The notes: a model not told the origin generated them from the letters alone. A DNA stretch of 64,000 bases from Natrarchaeobaculum sulfurireducens (GCF_003430825.1 NZ_CP024047.1:1488001-1552000), one strand, 5' to 3'; numbered from the stretch's first letter, positions 1 to 8,125 are shown. Translations and numbers: made by a program.

Positions 1-104
1 AACAGCTCCTGCTGAGATTCAGCGACTTGCTCGCCTGCCTCCTGCATCTGTTCTGTAAACATCGCAGGCGGGAACCAGGGCGATCGGTCGGAGTCGTCCG
101 TCAT
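1..104 (-). CDS. N-terminal 34 codons of a possible PHA-granule-associated protein (partial, runs off the left edge)
   Basis: An ATG at 104-102 on the minus strand opens a frame that stays open to the window edge. The visible start reads MTDDSDRSPWFPPAMF and then a Gln/Glu-rich, probably helical stretch (EQMQEAGEQVAESQQEL). A TATA-like sequence lies 23-31 bases before the ATG, as expected for a leaderless haloarchaeal transcript. It is divergent from a MaoC/PhaJ-type hydratase with a phasin-like N-terminus; hydratase, phasin and synthase-subunit genes cluster in haloarchaeal polyhydroxyalkanoate loci. A PhaE- or phasin-like product is therefore inferred from context and composition only; too little is visible to name it. 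Confidence 0.5.
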   Translation of the reverse strand, partial: MTDDSDRSPWFPPAMFTEQMQEAGEQVAESQQEL

Positions 105-126
105 CAACAGAGACGAGGGGCCCACG

Positions 127-135
127 TATAATAAG
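127..135 (-). promoter_or_regulatory. TATA-like promoter element for the minus-strand gene starting at 104
   Basis: The plus-strand sequence tataataag (minus: CTTATTATA) lies 23-31 bases upstream of the ATG at 104. This is the expected place for an archaeal TATA box on a leaderless transcript. Confidence 0.5.
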
Positions 136-560
136 CCTTTCCACCATTCACCATTAGATGGCAGCCAATGGTTTCAAAAGTCAACTACCGGTGTGATCGG
201 TATTGGGTTCCTTTTAATGGACTGATGAGGATTCTGTCGATCCGCGATGCGGCGAGGAAATCGACTCGTTGTAGCCGTCGATCGGCCCGGCCGCGCAGTC
301 GGACTGAGACAGCGGTTCAGTTCTCACTCGAGATGGCCATACTGTGATGAATTCACGCATACAGTGTCGGCCAACGATTCGAATCGCCGAGTTACGGGTC
401 ACTTGCTCGGCGTCGCTGGACGGAAGATGAGCATGCGGCGTTGAATAAATCGGCGGGTCGTTCCAGTCCCAGAAATCGGCGATTATGATCAGGATTCCGT
501 CGTAAACTATGATTGGCCAAGCCAAAGAAGTCATAATGCTCCCCGCCCAAAGGCGCATAG
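136..560. other. Divergent intergenic region without a convincing gene
   Basis: This stretch separates two divergent genes of probable PHA metabolism. It is AT-richer than its neighbours. Open frames exist on both strands but have no recognisable protein features; one minus-strand frame starting at 534 has a hydrophobic beginning (TSLAWPIIVYDG) and then degenerates. A TATA-like cataat near 530-535 fits the promoter of the gene at 561. No RNA gene is visible. Confidence 0.4.
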
Positions 561-1193
561 ATGGGATACAAAAATCCTGGGGAAGACAACCTCGCTGCCA
601 TCACCTCCGCGTGGTCGGCGATGACTCAGAGCTTCCTCCAGAGTGCGACCGCCGCGAACCGTGCCGCCGTCTCGACGATGTTTCCCGTAGCGTTCGACCA
701 GAACTCGAACGGCACCAACGTACCGGCACCGATCGACTCCGTCGAATACTCCAGTCTCGACTGGGAGTTCGACCGGACGGTCGACGACGCCACACAGATC
801 GCCGTCGGTGACACCGTCACCTTCGAGAAGACGATCACTGAATCGGACGTCAAGCGTTTCGCCGAGGTCAGCGGCGACACGAACCGACTCCACCTGGACG
901 AGGAGTTCGCCGCCGACACCCGATTCGGTGAACGGATCGTCCACGGGACGCTGGTCTCCGGACTCATCAGTGCTGCGCTGGCACGTCTCCCCGGACTCAC
1001 GATCTACCTGTCCCAGGACCTCGAGTTCAGTGGACCGGTCGGCATCGGCGACCACGTCTCCGCCCGCGTCGAAGTCGTCGAAGACCTCGGCAACAACCAG
1101 TACCGCCTCGAGACGACGATCTACAACGACGACGACGATGCGATGGTCATCGACGGTGAAGCGGTCGTCTTGATCGACGAAGTACCGGAGTAG
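561..1193 (+). CDS. MaoC-family (R)-specific enoyl-CoA hydratase with phasin-like N-terminal segment
   Basis: This 210-residue protein has two parts. Residues about 10-50 form an Ala/Ser-rich amphipathic stretch resembling phasins. Residues about 75-205 are a MaoC/hydratase-2 hot-dog domain with the catalytic motif SGDTNRLHLD; Asp106 and His111 are the expected catalytic pair, followed by the conserved ERIVHGTLVSGL. The family hydrates trans-2-enoyl-CoA to (R)-3-hydroxyacyl-CoA, linking fatty-acid oxidation to polyhydroxyalkanoate synthesis (PhaJ role). The N-terminal extension is absent from minimal PhaJ (about 135 residues) and could tether the enzyme to PHA granules (inference). The hydratase assignment is firm; the physiological substrate is inferred. 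Confidence 0.85.
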   Translation: MGYKNPGEDNLAAITSAWSAMTQSFLQSATAANRAAVSTMFPVAFDQNSNGTNVPAPIDSVEYSSLDWEFDRTVDDATQIAVGDTVTFEKTITESDVKRFAEVSGDTNRLHLDEEFAADTRFGERIVHGTLVSGLISAALARLPGLTIYLSQDLEFSGPVGIGDHVSARVEVVEDLGNNQYRLETTIYNDDDDAMVIDGEAVVLIDEVPE

Positions 1194-1397
1194 CCACCAC
1201 CCCATCGCTGGTGGACGCACTCCCCCGCACCGCAACCCTCCACAACCGGCCGATCCGATTTCGTATCGGCCACCACCCTCTCCTCTAGAATCATCGATCG
1301 ACGTACTGCACCGCCTCACTCGAGGGCATCACCGCTCTCGAGGGCGGACCCCCCATGCGTCGTCATCGCGACCTGTCCTCGTAGCGCTCTCCGATAG

Positions 1398-1405
1398 TAT
1401 AAATA
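1398..1405 (+). promoter_or_regulatory. TATA box of the phosphohexomutase gene
   Basis: A classical tataaata lies 23-30 bases before the ATG at 1428, which implies a leaderless or nearly leaderless transcript and supports that start. Confidence 0.7.
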
Positions 1406-1427
1406 GTTCCTCGCGGAACGACCGGAC

Positions 1428-2807
1428 ATGACGCTGTTCGGTACCGCCGGGATCCGTGGCCCTGTCACAGAGATCACGCCGGCACTCGCGCTGACTGTTG
1501 GGCAAGCCGCCGGCGAACCCGGTGAAACGTTCGTCGTCGGCAGAGACGGCAGACAGACCGGACCTGCGCTCGCCGCAGCGATGGAAGCCGGACTCGAGAG
1601 TGCGGGTGCAGACGTCTTCCGACTTGGGCGTGTACCGACGCCAGCACTCGCGTTCGCCGCTCGCGGGCGCAAGGGTGTAATGGTCACTGCGAGTCACAAC
1701 CCGCCCGCCGACAACGGACTCAAGTTCTTCGTCGACGGCGTCGAGTACGACCGAGACGCCGAACGAGAAATCGAAAAACGAGTCACGGATGACGTCGCTT
1801 CTGTACCGTGGAACGAGTGGGGTCGGTCGGATCGACTCGAGGTCCTCGAGACGTACCGCGACGCGGTGGTTGACTACGTCGAAACGACGTTCGGCGACGC
1901 GGACGCTCACAGCCACGATCTACTGTCGGGGCTCTCGATCGCCGTCGACTGTGGGAACGGCGTCGGTGCGCTCGCAACGCCACAGGTTCTCGAGCGTCTC
2001 GGGGCGACCGTCGTCGCGGTGAACGCGAACGTCGACGGGTACTTTCCAGCCCGCGAGAGCAAGCCCACACCCGAGACCCTCACCGAGTTCACCGACTTCC
2101 TCGCTGCCGGTTCGTTCGACCTGGGGCTCGCTCACGACGGCGACGCTGACCGCCTCGTCGTCCTCGGGCCCGACGGCGAGGTGATTCACGAGGATACGAT
2201 TCTCGCCGTCGTCGCCGCCCACTACGCGGGCGACAGCGACGCGGACGATCCGGTCGTGGTGACGACGCCGAACGCCTCCGCACGGATCGACGAGCGCGTC
2301 CGGGCAGCCGGCGGCCGCGTCGAGCGAGTGCGACTGGGGGCACTCCACGAAGGGATCGCCCGTGAACGCGCCCGCGGGGCCGAGGGGACGGCGGTCGTCT
2401 TCGCCGCTGAGCCCTGGAAGCACATTCACACCGGATTCGGCGGCTGGATCGACGGCGTCGTAAGCGCCGCCGCAGTCGCTGCCCTCGTCGCCGACGCCGG
2501 CGACACCGACGCGCTCCGGGAACCCATCACCGAACGACCCTACCGGAAGGTGAGCGTCGACTGTCCCGATTCGGCCAAAACCGTCGCTATGGCCGACCTC
2601 GAGACCGACCTGCCCGACGCGTTCCCCGACGCGACGGTGAACACGGACTACGGCGTCCGCCTCGAGTTCGCCGACGCCTCGTGGACCTTGGTCCGGCCGA
2701 GCGGGACCGAACCCTACATCCGGATCTACGCCGAAAGCGACGAGGTCGACGCGCTCGTCGACGACACCCGCCACGTCGTCGAGACGGCGATCGACGACGC
2801 CGAGTGA
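1428..2807 (+). CDS. glmM: Phosphoglucosamine mutase / phosphomannomutase family enzyme
   Basis: This 459-residue alpha-D-phosphohexomutase shows all family landmarks: start LFGTAGIRG, the phosphoserine loop TASHNPP (residues 87-93, Ser89), the Mg-binding DGDADR (237-242) and the phosphate-binding RPSGTE near 423-428. The family isomerises hexose 1- and 6-phosphates; archaeal members act on glucosamine, mannose or glucose phosphates for glycan and UDP-sugar supply. The length is typical. The start is fixed by the TATA box at 1398. Substrate preference cannot be read from sequence alone, so glmM is the likeliest of several possible names. Confidence 0.85.
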   Translation: MTLFGTAGIRGPVTEITPALALTVGQAAGEPGETFVVGRDGRQTGPALAAAMEAGLESAGADVFRLGRVPTPALAFAARGRKGVMVTASHNPPADNGLKFFVDGVEYDRDAEREIEKRVTDDVASVPWNEWGRSDRLEVLETYRDAVVDYVETTFGDADAHSHDLLSGLSIAVDCGNGVGALATPQVLERLGATVVAVNANVDGYFPARESKPTPETLTEFTDFLAAGSFDLGLAHDGDADRLVVLGPDGEVIHEDTILAVVAAHYAGDSDADDPVVVTTPNASARIDERVRAAGGRVERVRLGALHEGIARERARGAEGTAVVFAAEPWKHIHTGFGGWIDGVVSAAAVAALVADAGDTDALREPITERPYRKVSVDCPDSAKTVAMADLETDLPDAFPDATVNTDYGVRLEFADASWTLVRPSGTEPYIRIYAESDEVDALVDDTRHVVETAIDDAE

Positions 2808-2871
2808 CGCTGGCCCGTGCTGGGATCGGTCTGTCGGTGGCTTCTTGCACACGGTCACGGTATCTCTCGGC

Positions 2872-3270
2872 ATGACCACCCGCGACTTACTCGAGGCCGC
2901 CCGCGAAATTCAGTCCGCAGCCCACGTTCCGTACTCCGAGTACACCGTGGGGGCGGCTCTCGAGACCGCCGATGGCGAGGTCTTCGTCGGCTGTAACCTC
3001 GAGAACGCAAACTACAGCAACAGCCTCCACGCCGAAGCGGTCGCCATCGCCGAAGCAGTGAAAAACGGTCACACCGACTTCTCGAGGATCGCCGTCAGCT
3101 CCGGCCCTCGGGACGGCGTCACCCCCTGTGGCATGTGCCGTCAGACGCTCGCGGAGTTCTGTGCGGACGACCTGAAAGTTATCTGTGACGAAGGCGAGGG
3201 TGAAGAGCCGACCGTCTACACGCTTGGGGACCTCCTACCGAACACCATTACCCAAGACATGCTCGAGTGA
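2872..3270 (+). CDS. cdd: Cytidine deaminase
   Basis: A 132-residue cytidine deaminase converting cytidine or deoxycytidine to uridine forms in pyrimidine salvage. The zinc site is complete: HAEAVA (His and catalytic Glu) and PCGMCRQ (two Cys). NLENANYSNSLHAE is the family signature. The ATG at 2872 is preferred over an in-frame TTG at 2845 because family members begin just before the first helix (RDLLEAAREIQ). A uridine phosphorylase follows, so together they can turn cytidine into uracil and ribose 1-phosphate. Confidence 0.92.
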   Translation: MTTRDLLEAAREIQSAAHVPYSEYTVGAALETADGEVFVGCNLENANYSNSLHAEAVAIAEAVKNGHTDFSRIAVSSGPRDGVTPCGMCRQTLAEFCADDLKVICDEGEGEEPTVYTLGDLLPNTITQDMLE

Positions 3271-3291
3271 CGATACTCACATCGTCTGTAG

Positions 3292-3363
3292 GAAACGGAC
3301 TGTCGTAACAGGGCCCCGGAGGCGAACTCGAGAGCCATCGGCACTCGTCCAGCAGGTATATTC
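3292..3363 (+). repeat. Possible degenerate copy of the dispersed repeat seen at 39737 and 51028
   Basis: Shortly after the cdd stop, the sequence aaacggactgtcgtaacagg resembles the head of the two clearer copies (gacggactgc, then acaggg), and ctcgtccagcaggtat resembles their tail (cgacgtccagtagatcgtat). The central hairpin part is not conserved, so this may be a worn copy or chance. Confidence 0.35.
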
Positions 3364-3390
3364 GGCGTCGGATCGAACCGCCGCCAATCG

Positions 3391-4215
3391 ATGGCACGCG
3401 ACAGCGAAGACCCGAACGCGGACGTACAGTATCACCTCGAGGTCGGCCCCGACGACGTCGCCGGGACGGTCCTGCTGCCAGGTAACCCCGAACGCCTCGA
3501 AAAGATCGTCGCCCACTGGGACGATCACGAGATCCGAGCCCACCACCGCGAGTACCGGACGGCTACGGGCTCGGTCGAGGGCACCCCGATTTCGGTCACC
3601 TCGACCGGAATCGGTAGCCCGTCGGCGGCGATCGCCGTCGAGGAACTCGCCCGCGTCGGCGTCGGGACGTTCGTTCGCGTCGGCTCCTGTGGTGCGCTCC
3701 AGGCCGAGATGGACGTCGGCGACCTCGTGATCAGCACCGGCGCGGTCCGCCAGGAGGGGACCAGCGACGAGTACGTCCGTGAGGACTATCCGGCGACGGC
3801 AGACTACGAGGTCGTCTCGGCACTCGTCGCAGCAGCCGAACGCCTCGGCTATGACTATCACGTCGGCCTCACGATGAGCGCCGACTCCTTCTACGCCGGG
3901 CAGGGTCGACCCGGCTTCGACGGCTTCGAGGCCGCCGGCTCGAGCGATCTCGTCGATCAGCTCAAGGAGGCGAACGTAAAGAACATCGAGATGGAAGCCA
4001 GCGCGATCTTCACGCTTGCGAGCCTCTATGGCCTGCGTGCCGGTGCCGTCTGTTCTGTCTACGCCAACCGCGAAACCGGCGCGTTCCGCACCGAAGGCGA
4101 ATCTCGCGCCGCCGAGACCGCCTCGCTCGCGACCCACCTGCTCGCACAGATGGACCAGAAGAAGCGGGCGGCCGGAGCAGATCGCTGGCACGCCGGACTC
4201 TCACTCGAGGAGTGA
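3391..4215 (+). CDS. udp: Uridine phosphorylase (PNP/UDP phosphorylase family)
   Basis: This 274-residue enzyme cleaves uridine with phosphate to uracil and ribose 1-phosphate. The nucleoside phosphorylase fold is shown by LLPGNPERL near the N-terminus, the phosphate/ribose loop VRVGSCGAL, the substrate motif near SADSFYAGQ and the ribose-binding IEMEASAIFTLA. The QGRPGF-type segment fits uridine rather than purine phosphorylases. A TATA-like tatatt at 3357-3362 supports the ATG at 3391. It follows cytidine deaminase on the same strand with its own promoter, so the two may be co-regulated without being one operon. Confidence 0.85.
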   Translation: MARDSEDPNADVQYHLEVGPDDVAGTVLLPGNPERLEKIVAHWDDHEIRAHHREYRTATGSVEGTPISVTSTGIGSPSAAIAVEELARVGVGTFVRVGSCGALQAEMDVGDLVISTGAVRQEGTSDEYVREDYPATADYEVVSALVAAAERLGYDYHVGLTMSADSFYAGQGRPGFDGFEAAGSSDLVDQLKEANVKNIEMEASAIFTLASLYGLRAGAVCSVYANRETGAFRTEGESRAAETASLATHLLAQMDQKKRAAGADRWHAGLSLEE

Positions 4216-4264
4216 CGAATGGGATCGGTTTTCCGCGTGTCGAATCAGAAAGGGCGACTCGAGG

Positions 4265-5029
4265 CTACTCGCGCTCTCTGACGATTTCGGCCTCGAACAC
4301 CTTGCGGTTCGGGACGATGTACTCCTCGGAGTCGTCTTCGATCTTCGTGACGAGGAGGTCGACTTCCTGAACGATGCCCGACTGCTGGCCGATTTGTACG
4401 CGGTCGCCGATTCCGTACGGTTGCTCGAGCAACAGATAGATGCCGGCCGCACTCGAGACGAGGAAGTCCTTGAACGCGATTGCACCGACGACGATGGCAC
4501 CCGCCGCGAAGATCGCAAGCAGGACGACCAGTGGGAGGACGTAGACGCCGATCTGCCCCAGTGCGAGGACGAACGCGACGTACAGTACCGAGTACTTCAC
4601 CAGCCGGGGGAGCACCGACACGTCGGGCAGTTTGACGCCGCGGAGATACTCGCTGACGACCAGTTCAGATTTATCGGCGATGATGAACCCGAGAATAAGG
4701 ATGAGTACGGCGATGAAAACCTGTGGGATGAACTCCGTTACGCGGAACCAGAAGGCGTCGGTGTCGAGTAGCTGGGCGATGTGGATCGCCGTGAGGACGG
4801 CGATGCCATAAATAAACCACGAGCTAAGTCGTGCAACGATCTCGACTGTCGACGTGCCGATCGACTGGGCAGTCCGTTCGAACGGGGTTCCTTCGACCGT
4901 CTCCGGGACGCCCGAGGCCGACAGCAACTCCTTGTTGAGCCGACCGACGAGATAGCCAACAACCAGCCCCAATACCAATACCGCCATCGCGATAACGGCC
5001 GGCTCGTCGATCAGCGTCTGCCACTCCAT
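4265..5029 (-). CDS. MscS-type mechanosensitive ion channel
   Basis: This 254-residue membrane protein belongs to the small-conductance mechanosensitive channel family, which releases solutes on hypo-osmotic shock. Hydrophobic helices lie near residues 10-31, 65-90, 95-117 and a long pore-lining stretch about 130-185 (LPLVVLLAIFAAGAIVVG), followed by the beta-domain signature PYGIGDRVQIG and VPNRKVFE. The start at 5029 lies one base after the stop of the c-di-AMP synthase gene, so the genes are translationally coupled. A longer in-frame extension upstream would overlap dacZ and has no membrane features, so it is rejected. Coupling suggests that c-di-AMP and channel activity act together in osmotic control. 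Confidence 0.9.
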   Translation of the reverse strand: MEWQTLIDEPAVIAMAVLVLGLVVGYLVGRLNKELLSASGVPETVEGTPFERTAQSIGTSTVEIVARLSSWFIYGIAVLTAIHIAQLLDTDAFWFRVTEFIPQVFIAVLILILGFIIADKSELVVSEYLRGVKLPDVSVLPRLVKYSVLYVAFVLALGQIGVYVLPLVVLLAIFAAGAIVVGAIAFKDFLVSSAAGIYLLLEQPYGIGDRVQIGQQSGIVQEVDLLVTKIEDDSEEYIVPNRKVFEAEIVRERE

Positions 5030-5030
5030 G

Positions 5031-5843
5031 TCAGTACGCCTCCGGGTCGACCTCCAGAATAATTTCACCGGCTTTGAACGCCCGCACGAGCCCGTCACTC
5101 TCGGAGAGGACGATCGCGATGGCGTTCGTATCTCGCGTGATCGCCCCGGCCGCCATGTGGCGTGCACCGAGCCCTTTGGGGATGTCGACGCCCTCTGCGG
5201 ACGGCTCGAGGTACCGGTACGCCGAGACGATCTTCCCCGCATCGGAGATGACGAAGGCGCCGTCGAGCCGCGAGAACTCCTTCAACATGACGTTCACGAT
5301 CTGATCGCCGACGTGGACGTGGGATTTCTCGAACGGGTTGTACGAAAGCGGTCGGGACTTGTTCATTACCTTCCCCGCGTCGCCGACGACGAACAGTGCA
5401 CCCACAGGTTTCCCCTTCTGGCCCTTCTTGCCGAGTTCGATCGCCAACTCGAGAACTGCCTTGATGACCTCGGGTTCGGGCCGCGATTTCGCGAACAGAT
5501 CGTAGATTCCCGTCTGTGCGTTGGCGTTCGCTCGGACGCGAGAGACCGTGTCGATCTCGTCGCTGAAGACGCTCGTCGCGCAAGCGAGTTCGTCGCCGCC
5601 TTCGATGATCCCCTGCTCGAGTGCGCCCTCGAGCCCGAATCGAATCCGTTCGGCCACCTCGTCGAACTCGAGTGGGAGTTCGACGAACGTCTCCGCCCCC
5701 ACGTCGTTTTCCGTACTGACGACGACCACGTCGAGGTCATCGATCGCCGTCACGCGCTCGTAGTACGAGCCGCTCGGTCCGAAGAGCACAACGGCATCGA
5801 CATTCGAGAAAAGAGCCCCGAACACGTCGTCTAATCCGGCCAT
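5031..5843 (-). CDS. dacZ: Archaeal diadenylate cyclase (c-di-AMP synthase)
   Basis: This 270-residue protein has an archaeal N-terminal domain (about 1-115) and a C-terminal DAC (DisA_N) domain. The catalytic motifs are visible: LDGAFVIS (DGA, residues 194-196) and GARHMAA (226-232), where bacterial enzymes have GTRHRAA. The enzyme condenses two ATP to c-di-AMP. Archaeal DacZ is known in haloarchaea, where c-di-AMP affects osmotic behaviour. It is the first gene of a pair with the MscS channel gene (one-base gap). A TATA-like CTTATT lies 26-31 bases before the ATG. Confidence 0.92.
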   Translation of the reverse strand: MAGLDDVFGALFSNVDAVVLFGPSGSYYERVTAIDDLDVVVVSTENDVGAETFVELPLEFDEVAERIRFGLEGALEQGIIEGGDELACATSVFSDEIDTVSRVRANANAQTGIYDLFAKSRPEPEVIKAVLELAIELGKKGQKGKPVGALFVVGDAGKVMNKSRPLSYNPFEKSHVHVGDQIVNVMLKEFSRLDGAFVISDAGKIVSAYRYLEPSAEGVDIPKGLGARHMAAGAITRDTNAIAIVLSESDGLVRAFKAGEIILEVDPEAY

Positions 5844-5868
5844 TGCTCATACAAGTCGTGCCCGCGTG

Positions 5869-5874
5869 AATAAG
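5869..5874 (-). promoter_or_regulatory. TATA-like element of the dacZ-mscS operon
   Basis: Plus-strand aataag (minus CTTATT) lies 26-31 bases upstream of the dacZ ATG, consistent with a leaderless transcript. Confidence 0.45.
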
Positions 5875-6181
5875 CGTTGTGGACCGTCTGACCTTCGTCA
5901 GCCGCTTCTCTCGTGGGCCGCCCAGGTTTATTTTGCACACCCTGTTCGTGAGAGCGAGCTGAAACGTGCCGGCATTCCGGTTTTCAGGCTGCCGTGCGGA
6001 CTTCGGTAGCCGAAATCTACTGGGTTTGATCCGTGCGTACTCACCGGAGCACGATCCGTACGGAAACAGTATGGACAGCAGAACGATTTCAGCCGGTTTG
6101 CTCGAGTGAAACGATTACCAGCCGCTGGGTATCCGGTGAACGGTGCAAGAAGCAAGTGCGGGCCGACCCACGCTCGAGATC

Positions 6182-6440
6182 GGATTCGAATAGCACGTGG
6201 GACCGGATTCGAACGACGATCGAGAACCTGCGCCTGTGGCGCAGAACCTCGGTTTCGTTCGAATCCGGTGATCACATTCTCCGCTCACGACGTTGTTCGC
6301 GGAGAATGCGCGGGACCGGATTCGAACCGGAGCAAGACGATCACTCTCGCTTGGCTCGAGTGCTGCGACTTGCAGGATTCGAATCGATCCTGCTCTTCGC
6401 TCACTTCGTTCGCTCATGCGCGGGACCGGATTCGAACCGG
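6182..6440. repeat. Array of tRNA-Leu 3'-end (T-arm/acceptor) fragments; probable attachment-site scars
   Basis: The tRNA-Leu at 6417-6501 has copies of its own 3' end beside it. Positions 6306-6330 match 6416-6440 over 25 bases, covering the acceptor 3' strand, T-stem and T-loop. A 16-base match (gggaccggattcgaac) lies at 6199-6214; shorter T-loop-like pieces occur at 6182-6190, 6372-6385 and, inverted, at 6257-6268. Between them lie two perfect hairpins: attctccgc/gcggagaat (6275-6283 and 6298-6306) and gcaggat/atcctgc (6372-6378 and 6387-6393). tRNA 3' ends are classic integrase targets, and integration leaves direct repeats of this part, so repeated integration and excision is the likeliest origin. 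No integrase gene remains here. Confidence 0.7.
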
Positions 6441-6501
6441 CGGACCTCTACAGGACAGCGTCCTAAGCGCTGCGCCGTTGGCCTGGCTTGGCTACCCGCG
6501 C
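6417..6501 (-). tRNA. tRNA-Leu, anticodon UAG
   Basis: The minus strand folds into a complete class II tRNA of 85 bases: acceptor GCGCGGG/CCCGCGC with discriminator A, D-stem GCC/GGC, anticodon stem CAGCG/CGCTG with loop CTTAGGA (anticodon TAG), variable arm CCT-gtag-AGG, and T-arm CCGG-TTCGAAT-CCGG. The long variable arm identifies leucine (or serine), and the anticodon reads CUA-type leucine codons. No intron is present and the CCA end is not encoded. Confidence 0.95.
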
Positions 6502-6547
6502 TCATCTTTCGCTTTTCACGAATCGAGTAAGAACCTGTCGATCCGAA

Positions 6548-6721
6548 CTACCTGTGCTTGACCGGCTCTTCCGGTGACCAGTCGGGTGGGACGATAAACG
6601 TTACGTGCTCCGAATCCCGCAGCTGATGGAGTTCTGCGGCCTGTTCGGCCAGCGATCGATCCCGATACGGCATCTCGAGGCCGCAACCGGTACACACGAG
6701 CTTGCAGGTTGGCTCCTTCAT
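6548..6721 (-). CDS. Small zinc-finger-like protein, 57 residues
   Basis: A 57-residue frame starts at ATG 6721-6719 and ends with TAG. It contains Cys6, Cys10 and Cys13 (CKLVCTGCGLEM) and His32/His39 further on, then HVTFIVPPDWSPEE. Small proteins with CxxC-type zinc sites are abundant in haloarchaea, and several affect swarming or biofilm formation. It lies just upstream (in its own reading direction) of tRNA-Leu, on the same strand. Codon use and composition look like a real haloarchaeal gene. The function is unknown. Confidence 0.65.
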   Translation of the reverse strand: MKEPTCKLVCTGCGLEMPYRDRSLAEQAAELHQLRDSEHVTFIVPPDWSPEEPVKHR

Positions 6722-6941
6722 GACAGACGTGAGCCCGACGGACGTAGCCGACTGGCGTCGTCTTTCGCTTGGGCCTTCAGAGGCTTTAGTAGCCGTTTCC
6801 TAGTGATACCGAGGCTGAACGGCCGGTTTCACTACCCGTTCGTAGCCACCCCTTGGACGGAGTATCATGATGTTGTATCACACGACACAGATTGTCGGAG
6901 ATAGACGGAGAACTCTTCCCGCTGGGCGGAGAAACTGTCGT

Positions 6942-7250
6942 ATGCACAGTGCGCGAGATCGCGTCGAGTACGAACCGTGGCTCGAGGAACTCGAGGCGAT
7001 CGCCGACCGGCTCGAGCTCTCTACGGACGCTCGATCGTGTGCGATCGATCTCTTTCTGATGGACGTTCCGGAACTGGATCGATCGAAGCGTACAGCCCTC
7101 GCGGCGAGCGTGTACGCTGGCTCGCTCATCGCGGGTGATGGACGAACTCAGCGAACCGTCGCCGACGCGGCCGACGTCTCACGACTCTCGATCCAGACCC
7201 GCTGGAAAGCCCGCCTCGAGGAGGCCGGGCTCGAACCACCACGGTGGTGA
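6942..7250 (+). CDS. Small TFIIB/cyclin-fold-like protein
   Basis: This 102-residue protein resembles a single cyclin-like repeat of archaeal transcription factor B: a helix-rich body (LEELEAIADRLELSTDAR), the segment RTALAASVYAGSL, and the C-terminal helix-turn-helix-like RTVADAADVSRLSIQTRWK. It lacks the N-terminal zinc ribbon, B-finger and second repeat of full TFB (about 320 residues). It may be a TFB-derived regulator rather than an initiation factor (inference). The ATG at 6942 is chosen because the preceding in-frame residues are Arg-rich and unlike the family. Confidence 0.65.
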   Translation: MHSARDRVEYEPWLEELEAIADRLELSTDARSCAIDLFLMDVPELDRSKRTALAASVYAGSLIAGDGRTQRTVADAADVSRLSIQTRWKARLEEAGLEPPRW

Positions 7251-7264
7251 GCCAGGTCGCCTAG

Positions 7265-7319
7265 TCGTTTCATCCGGCATTCGGAGTCAGACCAGCTGAT
7301 CGTTTCATCGGGCATTCGG
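7265..7319. repeat. Pair of 20-base direct repeats
   Basis: Positions 7265-7284 and 7300-7319 carry the same 20 bases with one mismatch (tcgtttcatcSggcattcgg), with starts 35 bases apart. They lie between the convergent TFB-like gene and coaD. Meaning unknown; a small tandem duplication is the simplest explanation. Confidence 0.6.
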
Positions 7320-7525
7320 GCCCTAAAGTGCGTACGAGACGCCTCTTACACGCGTAAGTGTACGATAACCGACTGCGGAGGGGGAGTCGCCTGCTACCGA
7401 TGATCGACTGCGGTGAGAACCGTCCGAACGGTCGAATATACGAAGCCACACGCCGTCGATCCATCACGGCGGACCGACGATTCCGCGAGCCACTGCGCAG
7501 CGGCATTCGCCGACGGCGGTCCCGA

Positions 7526-7990
7526 TCACTCCTCGACGACGGACCCGTGTTCGTCGATTTCACCCTGAAAAATTCGCGTGCTCGAGATGATGTCACCGTC
7601 TTCGGCGAGGACGTGCGGAACGACGACGATCTCGAGCGGGTCGTGTCCACGTTTGCGACGAATCTCGTTGATACGCTCGCCGCCGCCTTTGGTCTCGGGT
7701 GAAACGACGAGGTACTCGAACTGCGGTTCGGTGGCGATACCCGTCGGCGAATCGAGCGTGCGGACCTCGAACTCCCGATCGTACTCGGGGGCGATCGCCG
7801 CGAGTTCGTTTTCGAGGGTAGCCTTGCGTTCGTCGTACGGTCTGACGTGGCGATCGACGCTTCGGGTCTTCGGAGCGAGCGTGTCGCTCGTCAGGCCGAT
7901 CGTCACGTCTCCGAGTTCGAACGCCCGCTCGAACAGCTTTCGGTGTCCGTCGTGAACGGGGTCGAACGTCCCACCAAGCGCGACGTCCAT
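7526..7990 (-). CDS. coaD: Archaeal phosphopantetheine adenylyltransferase
   Basis: This 154-residue nucleotidyltransferase makes dephospho-CoA from 4'-phosphopantetheine and ATP. The N-terminus MDVALGGTFDPVHDGHRKLF carries the HxxH-type nucleotide-binding motif (His13, His16), and the C-terminal EDGDIISSTRI is the family ISSTxI signature. The length matches archaeal CoaD. The ATG at 7990 is chosen because the family starts directly at the first beta strand; the longer frame adds 44 Arg-rich residues. It is divergent from the malic enzyme gene. Confidence 0.9.
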   Translation of the reverse strand: MDVALGGTFDPVHDGHRKLFERAFELGDVTIGLTSDTLAPKTRSVDRHVRPYDERKATLENELAAIAPEYDREFEVRTLDSPTGIATEPQFEYLVVSPETKGGGERINEIRRKRGHDPLEIVVVPHVLAEDGDIISSTRIFQGEIDEHGSVVEE

Positions 7991-8095
7991 ACGCCACCTC
8001 ACTGGAGCGGATCGTATAAAACGGTCGAATCCGCGGACGACCCCGGCGGATCTTGCGACGATGATCGACGATCGTCGAAACGTCCCTTCGCATCG

Positions 8096-8103
8096 TTTTT
8101 TAT
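8096..8103 (+). promoter_or_regulatory. TATA-like element of maeB
   Basis: ttttttat lies 23-30 bases before the ATG at 8126. Confidence 0.45.
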
Positions 8104-8125
8104 GGTCGCGGTCACTGTCCAAGGT

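Noticed and set aside
247..558. Open frames in the 136-560 gap, including a hydrophobic start at 534
   Set aside because: No start signal, no continued protein-like pattern and no recognisable domain; treated as promoter DNA.
6033..6561. Frames on the plus strand with GTGFEP and AGPDSNRR-like peptides
   Set aside because: These are translations of tRNA T-arm copies, a well-known source of spurious genes; not real proteins.
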